DNA from: VRUE01 sp963732225
GTDB taxonomy: Bacteria; Actinomycetota; Thermoleophilia; Solirubrobacterales; 70-9
Direction: 5' to 3'
Assembly (NCBI GenBank): GCA_963732225.1
Contig: CAVSYR010000005.1
Span: 310,001-374,000, forward strand
Length of the DNA: 64,000 nucleotides
Positions 7,893 to 15,553 of the stretch are shown here, piece after piece. A model generated the notes under the pieces. That model was not told the DNA's origin, did no database searches, and saw nothing but the letters and a program-made list of their open reading frames with translations. Position 1 is the first letter of the stretch. Each line of letters starts with the position of its first letter. The position numbers and the translations under genes are program-made.

Positions 7893-9175
7893 GGTCCTAT
7901 TGTCGCCTCCAACGCCTTCGGGTGCCCGATCGAGCCGACCTCGGAGATATCGCGCCGGAAGGGCAGGCTGGCGGTCCAGTCGATCACCGCACGGGCCTTG
8001 CGGGCCGCACCCGGGATCTGGCTCATGTGGTAAGTCCGGGCCATCCACCAGGCCGGGAAGCCGCGGAAGGTGCGGCCACCGACCTTGCCCACGGCCTTGT
8101 AGCGGCCGAGGTTGACGAAGGCCGCGTTGCCCTTGTAGGTGAAGGGGCTGGCGCTGCCGATACCCAGCTCGGCGGCGATGTTGCGCGCCGCGATCGGGCC
8201 CTGGCGGACGGCGTGCTGGGCAGTCGGCGGGCAGAGGCCGCCGCGGGGATCGGGAGCCGCGGCGCAATCGCCGATCGCCCAAACCGAGTCGAGCCCGTTG
8301 ACGCGCAGGTGGTCGTCAACCGGCACGCGGCCACGTTCATCCAGTGGCAAGGACAGCTGGCGCAGGCTCGGGTGCGGGGCGACGCCGGCGGTCCAGACGA
8401 CGGTCCGGGTCGGCAGCGTCTCGCCGGTGGCGATGCGGGCGCTGTCCGCGCGCACCTCCTCCAGGGTCGTGCCAAGGCGGACGTCGATGCCGCGGCCGCG
8501 CAGCTCGCGCAGAGCGTAGTCGGCAAGCTCAGCGTCGATCTCAGGTAGCACCCGGTCGCTGGCCTCGACCAGGACCCAGCGCATTCCGTGCAACCGCGCC
8601 CGCGGGTAGCTCTCGATCGCGTCGGCAGCGAAGTCCTGCAGCTCGGCGAGAGCCTCGAGGCCGGCGTAGCCGCCGCCGACGAAGACGTAGGTGAGCAGCT
8701 CGTCGCGGCGCGCCGCGTCCTCAGTCGCGTTGGCTGCCTCGAGCGTCTCGATCACGTGGTTGCGCAAGTAGATCGCGTCGGCCAGGCTCTTGAAGCCGAC
8801 CGCGTGCTCGGAGAGTCCGGGGACAGGCAGGACGCGTGAGACCGAGCCGAGTGCCAGCAAGAGCTGGTCGTAAGGGAGCTGCTCCGTATCGCCCTCTCGG
8901 GTTCGCAACTCAACCGTCTTTGCGACTGAATCGTGGCCGGCAATCGAACCGAGGCGCAAATAGGTGCGCTTGAGAATCTCGCGCAGCGGCGTAACCACGT
9001 GCCGAGGCTCCAGCGTCCCGGCTGCCGCCTCGGGAAGAAACGGCGTGTAGAGCATGAAGTTGGCGTCGTTGACCAGCACCAGCCGGGTCGACTGCCGCGG
9101 CAGGATCCGCTCCAGCTCCCGTGCCGCCATCGCGCCACCAAATCCACCTCCGGCGATGACTACGTTCCAGGCCAT
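7850..9175 (-). CDS. ndh: Type II NADH dehydrogenase / FAD-dependent pyridine nucleotide oxidoreductase
   Basis: A 441-residue two-dinucleotide-fold flavoprotein. It has the N-terminal FAD motif VVIAGGGFGGAMAA, the NAD motif YVFVGGGYAGLEALAELQ at about residue 165, and the second FAD motif VWAIGDCAA at about 300. It ends with an amphipathic region containing WWMARTYHM, as in membrane-peripheral NDH-2 enzymes that pass electrons from NADH to quinone without pumping protons. A perfect 11-bp inverted repeat lies 15-39 bases upstream of the ATG, a strong sign of repressor control. The downstream zinc-ribbon gene overlaps its end. Substrate preference (NADH or other quinone-linked donor) is not certain. 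Confidence 0.82.
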   Translation of the reverse strand: MAWNVVIAGGGFGGAMAARELERILPRQSTRLVLVNDANFMLYTPFLPEAAAGTLEPRHVVTPLREILKRTYLRLGSIAGHDSVAKTVELRTREGDTEQLPYDQLLLALGSVSRVLPVPGLSEHAVGFKSLADAIYLRNHVIETLEAANATEDAARRDELLTYVFVGGGYAGLEALAELQDFAADAIESYPRARLHGMRWVLVEASDRVLPEIDAELADYALRELRGRGIDVRLGTTLEEVRADSARIATGETLPTRTVVWTAGVAPHPSLRQLSLPLDERGRVPVDDHLRVNGLDSVWAIGDCAAAPDPRGGLCPPTAQHAVRQGPIAARNIAAELGIGSASPFTYKGNAAFVNLGRYKAVGKVGGRTFRGFPAWWMARTYHMSQIPGAARKARAVIDWTASLPFRRDISEVGSIGHPKALEATIGPWDSSTPSSPSSSD

Positions 9176-9189
9176 GAGCTGAACTTAGC

Positions 9190-9214
9190 ACTTTGTAACA
9201 ACGTGTTACAAAGT
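9190..9214. promoter_or_regulatory. Perfect operator-like palindrome upstream of ndh
   Basis: ACTTTGTAACA and TGTTACAAAGT form perfect 11-bp arms around a 3-base centre. The site begins 15 bases before the ndh ATG and sits in the 54-base gap to gatB. It is AT-rich against its surroundings, so chance is unlikely. It resembles dimeric repressor sites in general. It is one base longer in span than the usual Rex site, so I do not assign a regulator. Confidence 0.6.
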
Positions 9215-9229
9215 TTCAAACCGCACGAC

Positions 9230-10666
9230 TCAGGTGCCGAGCTTCTCCCGGATCAGGCGGTTGACCTCGCCACCATCGGCGCGGCCCTTGGTCTCCTTCA
9301 TCACCGCGCCGACGATGGCGCCAATCGCCTTGCCGTTACCGGCGCGGATCTGCTCGGCGGCCTCGGGGTTGGCCTCGACCGCCGCGCCAACGATCGCCTC
9401 CAGCTCGCCGCTGTCCGAGATCTGGGCCAGGCCCTCGCGCTCGACGATCGCGGCTGGATCGCCACCTTCGGCGACAAGGGCGGCAAGCACCGTCTTGCCG
9501 CTGCCGTGGGAGATCTTCTTCTCCTGGACCATGGCGACCAGAGCTGCCAGCGCGTCGGGCTCGACCTTGGACTCGGCCGCAGTTGCATCGCCCTCTTGTC
9601 GCAGCGCCGCGGCCAGCTCACCGGTCACCCAGTTGGCGACGACACGGGGCTCAACGCCCTCCGTCTGCTTCGCGGTCGCCTCGAAGTAACTGGCGGTATC
9701 CGGGTCGGCGGCCAGCAGCGCTGCCACGTCCTCGGGGAGCCCGAGCTGCTCGCGGTAGCGCTCTGCCCGTGCCGCGGGCAGCTCCGGCAGCGACTCACGT
9801 GCCTCGCGCAGCATCGCCTCGGTCGGTGCGATCGGCACCAGGTCGGGCTCGGGGAAGTAGCGGTAGTCGTGCGCTTCCTCCTTCGAGCGCAGCGGGTGCA
9901 GGCTGCCGTCCTCGGGGTGGAAGTGGAGGGTCTCCTGCTCGACCCTCCCCCCCGCTTCGATCAGGCCGCGCTGGCGGGCCAGCTCGGCTTCGATCCCGCG
10001 CTCGAGGAAGCGGAAGCTGTTCATGTTCTTCAGCTCGGTCTTCGTCCCCAGCTCCTCGCTGCCGGCGGGCCGCACCGAGATGTTGCCGTCAACGCGCAGG
10101 CTGCCCTCCTCCATGTTGACGTCGGAGACGCCGAGCTGGCGCACCGTCTCGCGCAACAGTCGGGCCCAGGAAGCCGCTTCGGCAGCGCTGCGCAGGTCGG
10201 GCTCGGTGACGATCTCGACCAGCGGCGTGCCGCCGCGGTTGAAGTCGACCAGTGAGGCACCCGAGCCGTGGATCCGCCCCGACTCGCCGACGTGGATCAT
10301 CTTCGCCGCGTCCTCCTCGAGGTGGGCGCGGTGGATGCGGATGTCACCCAATCGACCAGCTCCGGCGATCGGTATGTCGTACTGGCTGATTTGGTAGGCC
10401 TTCGGGCTGTCGGGATAGAAGTAGTTCTTGCGGTGGAAAATCGAGCGTGGCGCCACCTCGCACTCCAGTGCCGCGGCGATCTGCAGTGCGAAGAGGACCG
10501 CCTGCTCATTAACCACCGGCAGCACTCCGGGGTGAGCGAGGCAAACCGGGCAGGTGTGCAGGTTGGGCTCGTCGCCGAAGGAGAGCTCGCAGCCGCAGAA
10601 CATCTTCGTCTTGGTCGCCAGCTGGACGTGGATCTCCAGCCCGATCACGGCCTCGAGCTCAGCCAT
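9230..10666 (-). CDS. gatB: Asp/Glu-tRNA(Asn/Gln) amidotransferase subunit B
   Basis: A 478-residue GatB, the subunit that binds the misacylated tRNA and phosphorylates its Glu/Asp side chain. It shows the family start EAVIGLEIHVQLATKTKMFC, the Cys pair HTCPVC, HRKNYFYPDSPKAYQISQYD, NRGGTPLVEIVTEPD and ELKNMNSFRF, and ends in the YqeY-like tail domain that contacts the tRNA elbow. The ATG at 10666 overlaps the gatA stop by eight bases (ATG...TGA), so the two are coupled. The longer reading frame to 10846 only overlaps gatA and is rejected. With gltX in the same window, Gln-tRNA is probably made indirectly. Confidence 0.95.
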   Translation of the reverse strand: MAELEAVIGLEIHVQLATKTKMFCGCELSFGDEPNLHTCPVCLAHPGVLPVVNEQAVLFALQIAAALECEVAPRSIFHRKNYFYPDSPKAYQISQYDIPIAGAGRLGDIRIHRAHLEEDAAKMIHVGESGRIHGSGASLVDFNRGGTPLVEIVTEPDLRSAAEAASWARLLRETVRQLGVSDVNMEEGSLRVDGNISVRPAGSEELGTKTELKNMNSFRFLERGIEAELARQRGLIEAGGRVEQETLHFHPEDGSLHPLRSKEEAHDYRYFPEPDLVPIAPTEAMLREARESLPELPAARAERYREQLGLPEDVAALLAADPDTASYFEATAKQTEGVEPRVVANWVTGELAAALRQEGDATAAESKVEPDALAALVAMVQEKKISHGSGKTVLAALVAEGGDPAAIVEREGLAQISDSGELEAIVGAAVEANPEAAEQIRAGNGKAIGAIVGAVMKETKGRADGGEVNRLIREKLGT

Positions 10667-12104
10667 TTGGCACACCCTCGGGTCGAGCGTCGAAGCCGAT
10701 GCCCTGCTCGAGCGCGTAGGCCGCGTCGAGCAGCTTGCGCTCACCGAAGGCCGGAGCGGCGATCTGGAAGCCGACCGGCAGCTCGGGTCCACCGCCAGCG
10801 GGCTGTGCGAGCCCTGCGGGAATCGAGATCGCCGGGATGCCGGCAAGGCTCATCGGCACGGTGAAGAAGTCGTTGAGGTACATCGCCAGCGGGTCCGCGG
10901 TCTTCTCGCCGAGCTTGAAGGCGACCGAGGGCGAGGTCGGGGTGATGACGAAATCGACCTGGTCGAAGGCGCTTTTGAAGTCGCCGGCAATCTTCGTTCG
11001 CACCTTCTGCGCTTGACCGTAGTAGGCGTCGTAATAGCCGGAGGAGAGTGCGTAGGTGCCGAGCATGATCCGCCGCTTGACCTCGGCGCCGAACCCCTGA
11101 GCCCGGGTCTGCTCGTACATCTCGATCACGTCGCCGCTGGAGTGGGCTCGCATTCCGTAGCGGACGCCGTCGTAGCGGGCCAGGTTCGATGAGGCCTCGG
11201 CCGGAGCGATCACGTAATAGGCGGAGATGCCGTGCTCGGCGTGCGGCAGGGACACGGTGTCGACCTCGCCACCGAGGCTCTCGATCTTCGCCAGCGTGCT
11301 CTCGAAGACCTCGCGAACGCCGGAATCGAAAACCTGGCTCGTCAGATCGTCTGGAACTCCGAAGCGCAGGCCCTTGAGGTCCTCGCGATCGGGCAGGCCG
11401 GGTGATTTGGGCAGACCGACCGAGGTCGAGTCGCAAGGGTCCTGACCCTGCAGGATCGCCAGCAGCAGGGCGGCGTCGCTGACGTCGCGGGTGAACGGCC
11501 CGCACTGGTCCAGCGAGGAGGCGAAGGCGATCATCCCGTAGCGCGAGATCGCGCCGTAGGTCGGCTTGAGCCCGACGATGCCGCAGAGCGCCGCCGGCTG
11601 GCGGATCGAGCCGCCGGTGTCGGTGCCGATCGCCCAGGGCGCGAGGCCGCCGGCGACGGCCGCGGCCGAGCCGCCGGAGGAGCCACCGGGGACGCGCTCG
11701 CGGTCCCAGGGATTTAGCACCGGGCCGTAAGCCGAGTTCTCGTTGGAGGAGCCCATCGCGAACTCGTCCATGTTGGTCTTGCCAAGGATCGGAGCACCGG
11801 CCTCGATCAGCTTGCGCACGGCGGTAGCCGTGTAGGGGGGCTCGTAACCCTCGAGGATGCGCGAGCCGGCGGTGGTCGGCACGCCCTCGGTGCAGAAGAT
11901 GTCCTTGACCGCGATCGGGGCGATGCTCGGCCGCTCGACCGCGATCGCGCCCGCTTCGCCGCCTTCGTCGCGCCAGAGGTAAGCATTGAGCTTGTCGCCG
12001 GCTGCGGCACGACGCCAAGCGTCGGCGTACTCGCCCGCGTCGAGCTCACCCGCGACCATTGCTCGATGGGCCTCGAGGGCCGTCAGCGCCAGCAGCTCGG
12101 CCAT
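10659..12104 (-). CDS. gatA: Asp/Glu-tRNA amidotransferase subunit A
   Basis: A 481-residue amidase-signature protein that releases ammonia from Gln or Asn for the GatB active site. The Ser-cisSer-Lys triad is visible: Lys in PIAVKDIF (about residue 77), the Gly/Ser-rich PGGSSGGSAAAVA (about 150) and the nucleophile Ser in DTGGSIRQPA (about 175). Length is normal for the family. It starts at the base after the gatC stop and overlaps gatB by eight bases, in the usual gatC-gatA-gatB order. Confidence 0.95.
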   Translation of the reverse strand: MAELLALTALEAHRAMVAGELDAGEYADAWRRAAAGDKLNAYLWRDEGGEAGAIAVERPSIAPIAVKDIFCTEGVPTTAGSRILEGYEPPYTATAVRKLIEAGAPILGKTNMDEFAMGSSNENSAYGPVLNPWDRERVPGGSSGGSAAAVAGGLAPWAIGTDTGGSIRQPAALCGIVGLKPTYGAISRYGMIAFASSLDQCGPFTRDVSDAALLLAILQGQDPCDSTSVGLPKSPGLPDREDLKGLRFGVPDDLTSQVFDSGVREVFESTLAKIESLGGEVDTVSLPHAEHGISAYYVIAPAEASSNLARYDGVRYGMRAHSSGDVIEMYEQTRAQGFGAEVKRRIMLGTYALSSGYYDAYYGQAQKVRTKIAGDFKSAFDQVDFVITPTSPSVAFKLGEKTADPLAMYLNDFFTVPMSLAGIPAISIPAGLAQPAGGGPELPVGFQIAAPAFGERKLLDAAYALEQGIGFDARPEGVPNG

Positions 12105-12395
12105 CTATTCCTCAGCCTGTGGCGAGGGGACGCGGAAGGCGCCCTCGGCGGGATCGGGTGCCGAGGCAAGGGCCACCTCGGGCGACAGGCTCTCGTGAGG
12201 GATATCAGCGCGCAGAACGTTCTCCAGCTCGACCACGTGCGAGGTCGGCTCGACGTCATCGAGGTCCAGCGCGGCAATCCGGTCGACGTGCTCGAGGATG
12301 CCCGAAAGCTCGCCGGCCATGCGCTCGACCTCCTCCTCGGAGAGGCCGAGGCGGGCCAGCTTCGCCACGTGCAGTACCTGCTCTCGCTCGATCAC
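12105..12395 (-). CDS. gatC: Asp/Glu-tRNA amidotransferase subunit C
   Basis: A 96-residue GatC, the small linker that clamps GatA to GatB. The family features VLHVAKLARLGLSEEE and the central LSGILEHVDRIAALDLDDVEPTSHV are present. It is the first gene of the gatCAB operon, and the 3' end abuts gatA with no gap. The 44-base region upstream separates it from a divergent membrane-protein gene and must hold both promoters. Confidence 0.93.
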   Translation of the reverse strand: MIEREQVLHVAKLARLGLSEEEVERMAGELSGILEHVDRIAALDLDDVEPTSHVVELENVLRADIPHESLSPEVALASAPDPAEGAFRVPSPQAEE

Positions 12396-12439
12396 GGCGG
12401 CCGATTCTAGGCGCCCCGCCAGTTAGAGTCAGCGCCGGG

Positions 12440-12883
12440 ATGAGAGGCGAGCGCGCAGAGAAGTTCGTGGTGCTGAACCTGCGACTACTTGCGGTCAGCT
12501 TCGCGGTCGTCGGCATCCTCTTCATCGCCGTCCCCAGCGGCGTCCTCGACGTGATCTCAGACGTTGGCGAATGGTTCGGCAACAGCACCCGTGCCCCGCA
12601 CACGCAGGAGGATCTCTGGCTGGCGCTCTCCTTCGCCTACATGGTCGTGATCACCGGCATCTGCCTGGTCGCGCAGATGGACGTGGTCCGCTACCGCCCG
12701 CTGCTGCTCGTGCTGGCCGCCGGCAAGACCGCCTCCTCGCTCGGCTCGCTCGCCTTCTTCCTGATCGACGAACACGTCTTCATCTACCTGCTCAACTTCC
12801 TCGTCGACGGCTTCCTCGCCCTGCTCTCGCTCTGGCTCTTCTCGCTGGCCGGTCGCATCGGCCGGCCCGCGGCGCCTGACTGA
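12440..12883 (+). CDS. Four-helix membrane protein of unknown function
   Basis: A 147-residue protein with four hydrophobic segments (about residues 12-34, 61-79, 88-106 and 112-135) and no recognised catalytic motif. The ATG at 12440 follows AGCGCCGGG, a weak ribosome site. Its TGA at 12881 is followed, in the same reading frame, by 20 open codons that lead straight into the GMC oxidoreductase. Those codons encode conserved-looking sequence, so the two genes are at least cotranscribed and possibly linked by readthrough. An anchoring or electron-transfer partner for the oxidoreductase is an attractive but unproven idea. Confidence 0.6.
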   Translation: MRGERAEKFVVLNLRLLAVSFAVVGILFIAVPSGVLDVISDVGEWFGNSTRAPHTQEDLWLALSFAYMVVITGICLVAQMDVVRYRPLLLVLAAGKTASSLGSLAFFLIDEHVFIYLLNFLVDGFLALLSLWLFSLAGRIGRPAAPD

Positions 12884-12943
12884 CAGCGCCCGCCGGGGCT
12901 CTCCGCCGCCGAGCAGCGCACCCTGAGCGCGATTTGCGCGGCA

Positions 12944-14803
12944 ATGGCGCCGGGCCTCGACGGCCTGCCCGCGGCCGAGCGCGAGATCGACGTCTCCGGC
13001 CCGGTCGCCGAGTTCCTGCGCTCGGTCTCGCCGAGGGCGCTGGCGCGGATCAGGCTCGGGCTGCGTGCCTTCGAGTGGCTGCCCTTCCCCTGGCGCTTCA
13101 GCCGCCTCGACGCGGCTGCACGCGAGAACTTCCTGCGCGGCATGGAGACCTCTCGCTTTGGCCTCCACCACGAGCTCCTACTGATGGCCAAGGTCTTCGC
13201 CACGCTTGGCAGCGCAGTCGCCCCGCAGGTCGAGCAACGAATTGGCTTCAGCGCCAGTTGCCGACTGGCCGATGGGTCAGTGCCCGAGCCGGCCGGACCA
13301 CTTGGCGAGACCACACCCCCAGGTGAGGACGAGGAATGCGACGTGGTCATCGTCGGCTCAGGTGCGGGCGGCGCTGTCGCCGCGGCGACCCTGGCCGAGG
13401 CCGGGCTCGACGTGATCGTGCTCGAGGCCGGCGAGAGCTTCAACCGCGAGAGCTACCCAGAGGAACCGCTGGACGCGATCGCCAGCCTCTATCGCGACGG
13501 TGGTCTGACAATCGCCGAAGGCCGGCCGCCGATCCCGGTGCCAGTGGCGCGCACGGTCGGCGGCACGACCGTGGTCAACTCCGGCACCTGCTTCCGCGCC
13601 CCGGACCCGGTGCTGGAGGAGTGGCGCCAGCGCTTCGGGGTCGAGTGGGCCACCGAGCTCGGCGACGAGTTCAGCCAGGCCGAACAGTTTCTGCGGGTAA
13701 CCCCGGTCGACCCGGAGCGGATGGGCCGCAACGGTCAGTTGGCGATGGAGGGAGCCGCGGCAATCGGCGCCAGCGGCGGCCCGATCGCCCGCAACGCCGG
13801 CAGCTGTGTGCAGTGCAGCTCCTGCCCCTTCGGCTGCGAGATCGACGCCAAGCGCGGCATGCACGTCAGCTACTTGCCGCGCGCGGTGGCGGCGGGCGCG
13901 CGGCTGCGAACAGGCGCGGAGGTCAAGCAGATCGTCGTCGAGAACGGCCGCGCTCAGGGCGTTCGTTGCGATAGGGCCGACGGGACTGAAAGTCGTCATA
14001 TAGGTCGCTTTGAGTCCCGTCGGCCCTATGTAGTTCGGGCGCGCCTGGCGACTATCGTCGCCGGCGGGGCCCTGGGGACACCGGAGCTGCTGCTGCGCTC
14101 GGGGCTCGGCGGCCGCCAGGCCGGCCGCAACCTCCACATCCACCCCGCCTGCTGGGTCGGCGCCCGCTACGAGGAGGAAGTCCGCGGCTGGGACGGCGTG
14201 ATGCAGAGCTACTACATCGACCAATGGGAGTCCCAGCGCCTCCTACTCGAGGCAACCTTCACCCCGCTGGCCTTCGGCGGCGCCTGGCTCCCCGGTGTCG
14301 GCCGCGCCCACCAACGTTCAATGCTGAATTTCGGCCACGTCGCCTCAATCGGCGTCCACCTCTCGGACCAATCCAGCGGCCGCATCGACCTCACCAACGC
14401 CGGCGCCCTAAGGGCTCGCTACAAGGTCACCCAAGCTGACGCAGACCGCCTGGCCTTCGGCGTTGCCCGCGCCGCTGAAGTCCACTTCGCGGCTGGTGCC
14501 GCTGAGGTCTACCCCAACATCGCACGAGTCGGCACGCTGACCCCCAACAAGCTGGCCGCCTTCGAGTCAACTCGCTTCAAGCCCTCGGAGCTGCGCCTAG
14601 AGGCTTTCCACCCAATGGGGACCGCCCGGATAGCTGACGAGAGTGACGGCGTCTGCGCCTCCAACGGCTCGGTACACGGCGTTGCTGACCTCTACGTCTC
14701 GGACGCTTCCCTCTTCCCCACTTCGGTCGGCGTCAACCCGATGATGACGGTTATCGCCTTCGCCGCCCGTATAGCGGATGAGCTCGCACAGAGGGGCGGG
14801 TGA
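12944..14803 (+). CDS. GMC-family FAD-dependent oxidoreductase with palindrome insertion
   Basis: A 619-residue GMC oxidoreductase, a class that oxidises alcohols, sterols or sugars. An N-terminal helical region (about residues 1-120, like gluconate dehydrogenase subunit 3) precedes the FAD motif VVIVGSGAGGAVAAATLAEAG (about 130). A Cys cluster CVQCSSCPFGC follows at about 288, and the C terminus carries HPMGTARIA and VGVNPMMTVIAFAARIAD with the usual catalytic His/Asn region. Residues about 343-362 are encoded by a 59-base perfect-arm palindrome and interrupt a block that normally runs directly into the conserved AGALGTPELLL-like motif. The ATG at 12944 is the first standard start, but the family-like sequence LSAAEQRTLSAIC lies upstream of it in frame. 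The true start may be CTG at 12923 or involve the preceding gene. Confidence 0.8.
   Translation: MAPGLDGLPAAEREIDVSGPVAEFLRSVSPRALARIRLGLRAFEWLPFPWRFSRLDAAARENFLRGMETSRFGLHHELLLMAKVFATLGSAVAPQVEQRIGFSASCRLADGSVPEPAGPLGETTPPGEDEECDVVIVGSGAGGAVAAATLAEAGLDVIVLEAGESFNRESYPEEPLDAIASLYRDGGLTIAEGRPPIPVPVARTVGGTTVVNSGTCFRAPDPVLEEWRQRFGVEWATELGDEFSQAEQFLRVTPVDPERMGRNGQLAMEGAAAIGASGGPIARNAGSCVQCSSCPFGCEIDAKRGMHVSYLPRAVAAGARLRTGAEVKQIVVENGRAQGVRCDRADGTESRHIGRFESRRPYVVRARLATIVAGGALGTPELLLRSGLGGRQAGRNLHIHPACWVGARYEEEVRGWDGVMQSYYIDQWESQRLLLEATFTPLAFGGAWLPGVGRAHQRSMLNFGHVASIGVHLSDQSSGRIDLTNAGALRARYKVTQADADRLAFGVARAAEVHFAAGAAEVYPNIARVGTLTPNKLAAFESTRFKPSELRLEAFHPMGTARIADESDGVCASNGSVHGVADLYVSDASLFPTSVGVNPMMTVIAFAARIADELAQRGG
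13971..14029 (+). repeat. 59-base palindrome inside GMC oxidoreductase gene
   Basis: Perfect 17-bp arms, ATAGGGCCGACGGGACT (13971..13987) and its reverse complement (14013..14029), enclose a 25-base centre that begins GAAAG and ends CTTTG, which extends the stem imperfectly. The encoded residues RADGTESRHIGRFESRRPYV are arginine-rich and unlike the rest of the protein. The reading frame is preserved. The arm sequence differs from that of the elements at 1540 and 50159. Confidence 0.65.
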
Positions 14804-14866
14804 CCCCTCCCAAAACACTCAAGAGCGGCTCCTGCCGCTCGTTTTGGGAGGGGTCACCCGCCCCTC
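14791..14866. terminator. 26-bp perfect inverted repeat between convergent genes
   Basis: Arms of 26 bases (14791..14816 and 14841..14866) are perfectly complementary. The loop contains a second 6-bp stem, GAGCGG with CCGCTC. The left arm includes the TGA stop of the GMC gene (14801..14803), and the right arm ends 11 bases before the stop of the minus-strand gene. It could end transcription in both directions, although the T-tract (GTTTTG) lies within the stem and not after it. Its length and perfection also fit an inserted palindrome or miniature element. Confidence 0.55.
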
Positions 14867-14877
14867 CCTACGGACAC

Positions 14878-15522
14878 TCAGCTACTTGGTGGTGGAGGTG
14901 GAGACGAGCTGGGAGGTGGTGGCGGCGGAGCCGAGGATGCGGAGGGTGGCGAAGGGGGAGGTGGCGTGGAGGACGGAGGTGGAGGCGGGGGTGGCGCCGA
15001 AGCGGTGTGCTGATGCGGCGGGGAACCCCCACCGGACAGCCGATCGGCGGCATCGCCGAAGGTGATCCCTTCTTCTTTCATCGTGCTGTAGCCGCCGTAG
15101 GCGATGCCGCCCGCGGCGATCAGCCCAAGGAAGATCCCGACGCTGAGTGTCGCGTCGACCGACACCCCGCCGAAGCTGGCAAAGCTCGGCGGATCAATGA
15201 TGCGGAAGAGGATCAGCAGGACCGAGATCACTCCAAGCACGGTGACGATGGTGCTCATCGGGACCGACGGCTCGTAGGGCGAATCGGCGAGCCGCAGGCC
15301 GACCATCACCAGCGCAGCGATGATCGTGATCACGAGGATGATCGGGATGAAGTCGAGCGCGTCCCAGGCGTTACCACCTCCACCCGGCACGCTGCCCGAG
15401 AACCCGCCGACACCGGAGACTTCGACGCCGAACCAATCGAAGAACATGAAGATGAAGAGCAGGATCGCCGAGCCGCCCGCGATCTTCTCTCCCGGGCTGA
15501 GCTTGTCTAGATGGTCCATCAA
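14878..15522 (-). CDS. Membrane protein with Pro/Ser-rich C-terminal tail
   Basis: A 214-residue protein. Four hydrophobic segments (about residues 15-32, 58-76, 88-107 and 122-140) are followed by a charged stretch KEEGITFGDAADRL and a tail of about 55 residues made almost only of Pro and Ser, in runs of up to seven Pro. The N terminus MDHLDKLSPGEKI suggests a cytosolic start. Similar small multi-spanning proteins with disordered tails are common in actinobacteria; the tail may be a binding platform. It is convergent with the GMC gene across the 26-bp inverted repeat. No function can be assigned. Confidence 0.65.
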   Translation of the reverse strand: MMDHLDKLSPGEKIAGGSAILLFIFMFFDWFGVEVSGVGGFSGSVPGGGGNAWDALDFIPIILVITIIAALVMVGLRLADSPYEPSVPMSTIVTVLGVISVLLILFRIIDPPSFASFGGVSVDATLSVGIFLGLIAAGGIAYGGYSTMKEEGITFGDAADRLSGGGSPPHQHTASAPPPPPPPSSTPPPPSPPSASSAPPPPPPSSSPPPPPSS

Positions 15523-15553
15523 TCCTCCGGTCGGGCTAGGGGTCGGGGCGACA

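Noticed and set aside
12881..12883. TGA as selenocysteine codon joining the two genes
   Set aside because: No SECIS-like hairpin could be recognised directly after it, and GMC enzymes do not use Sec at this place.
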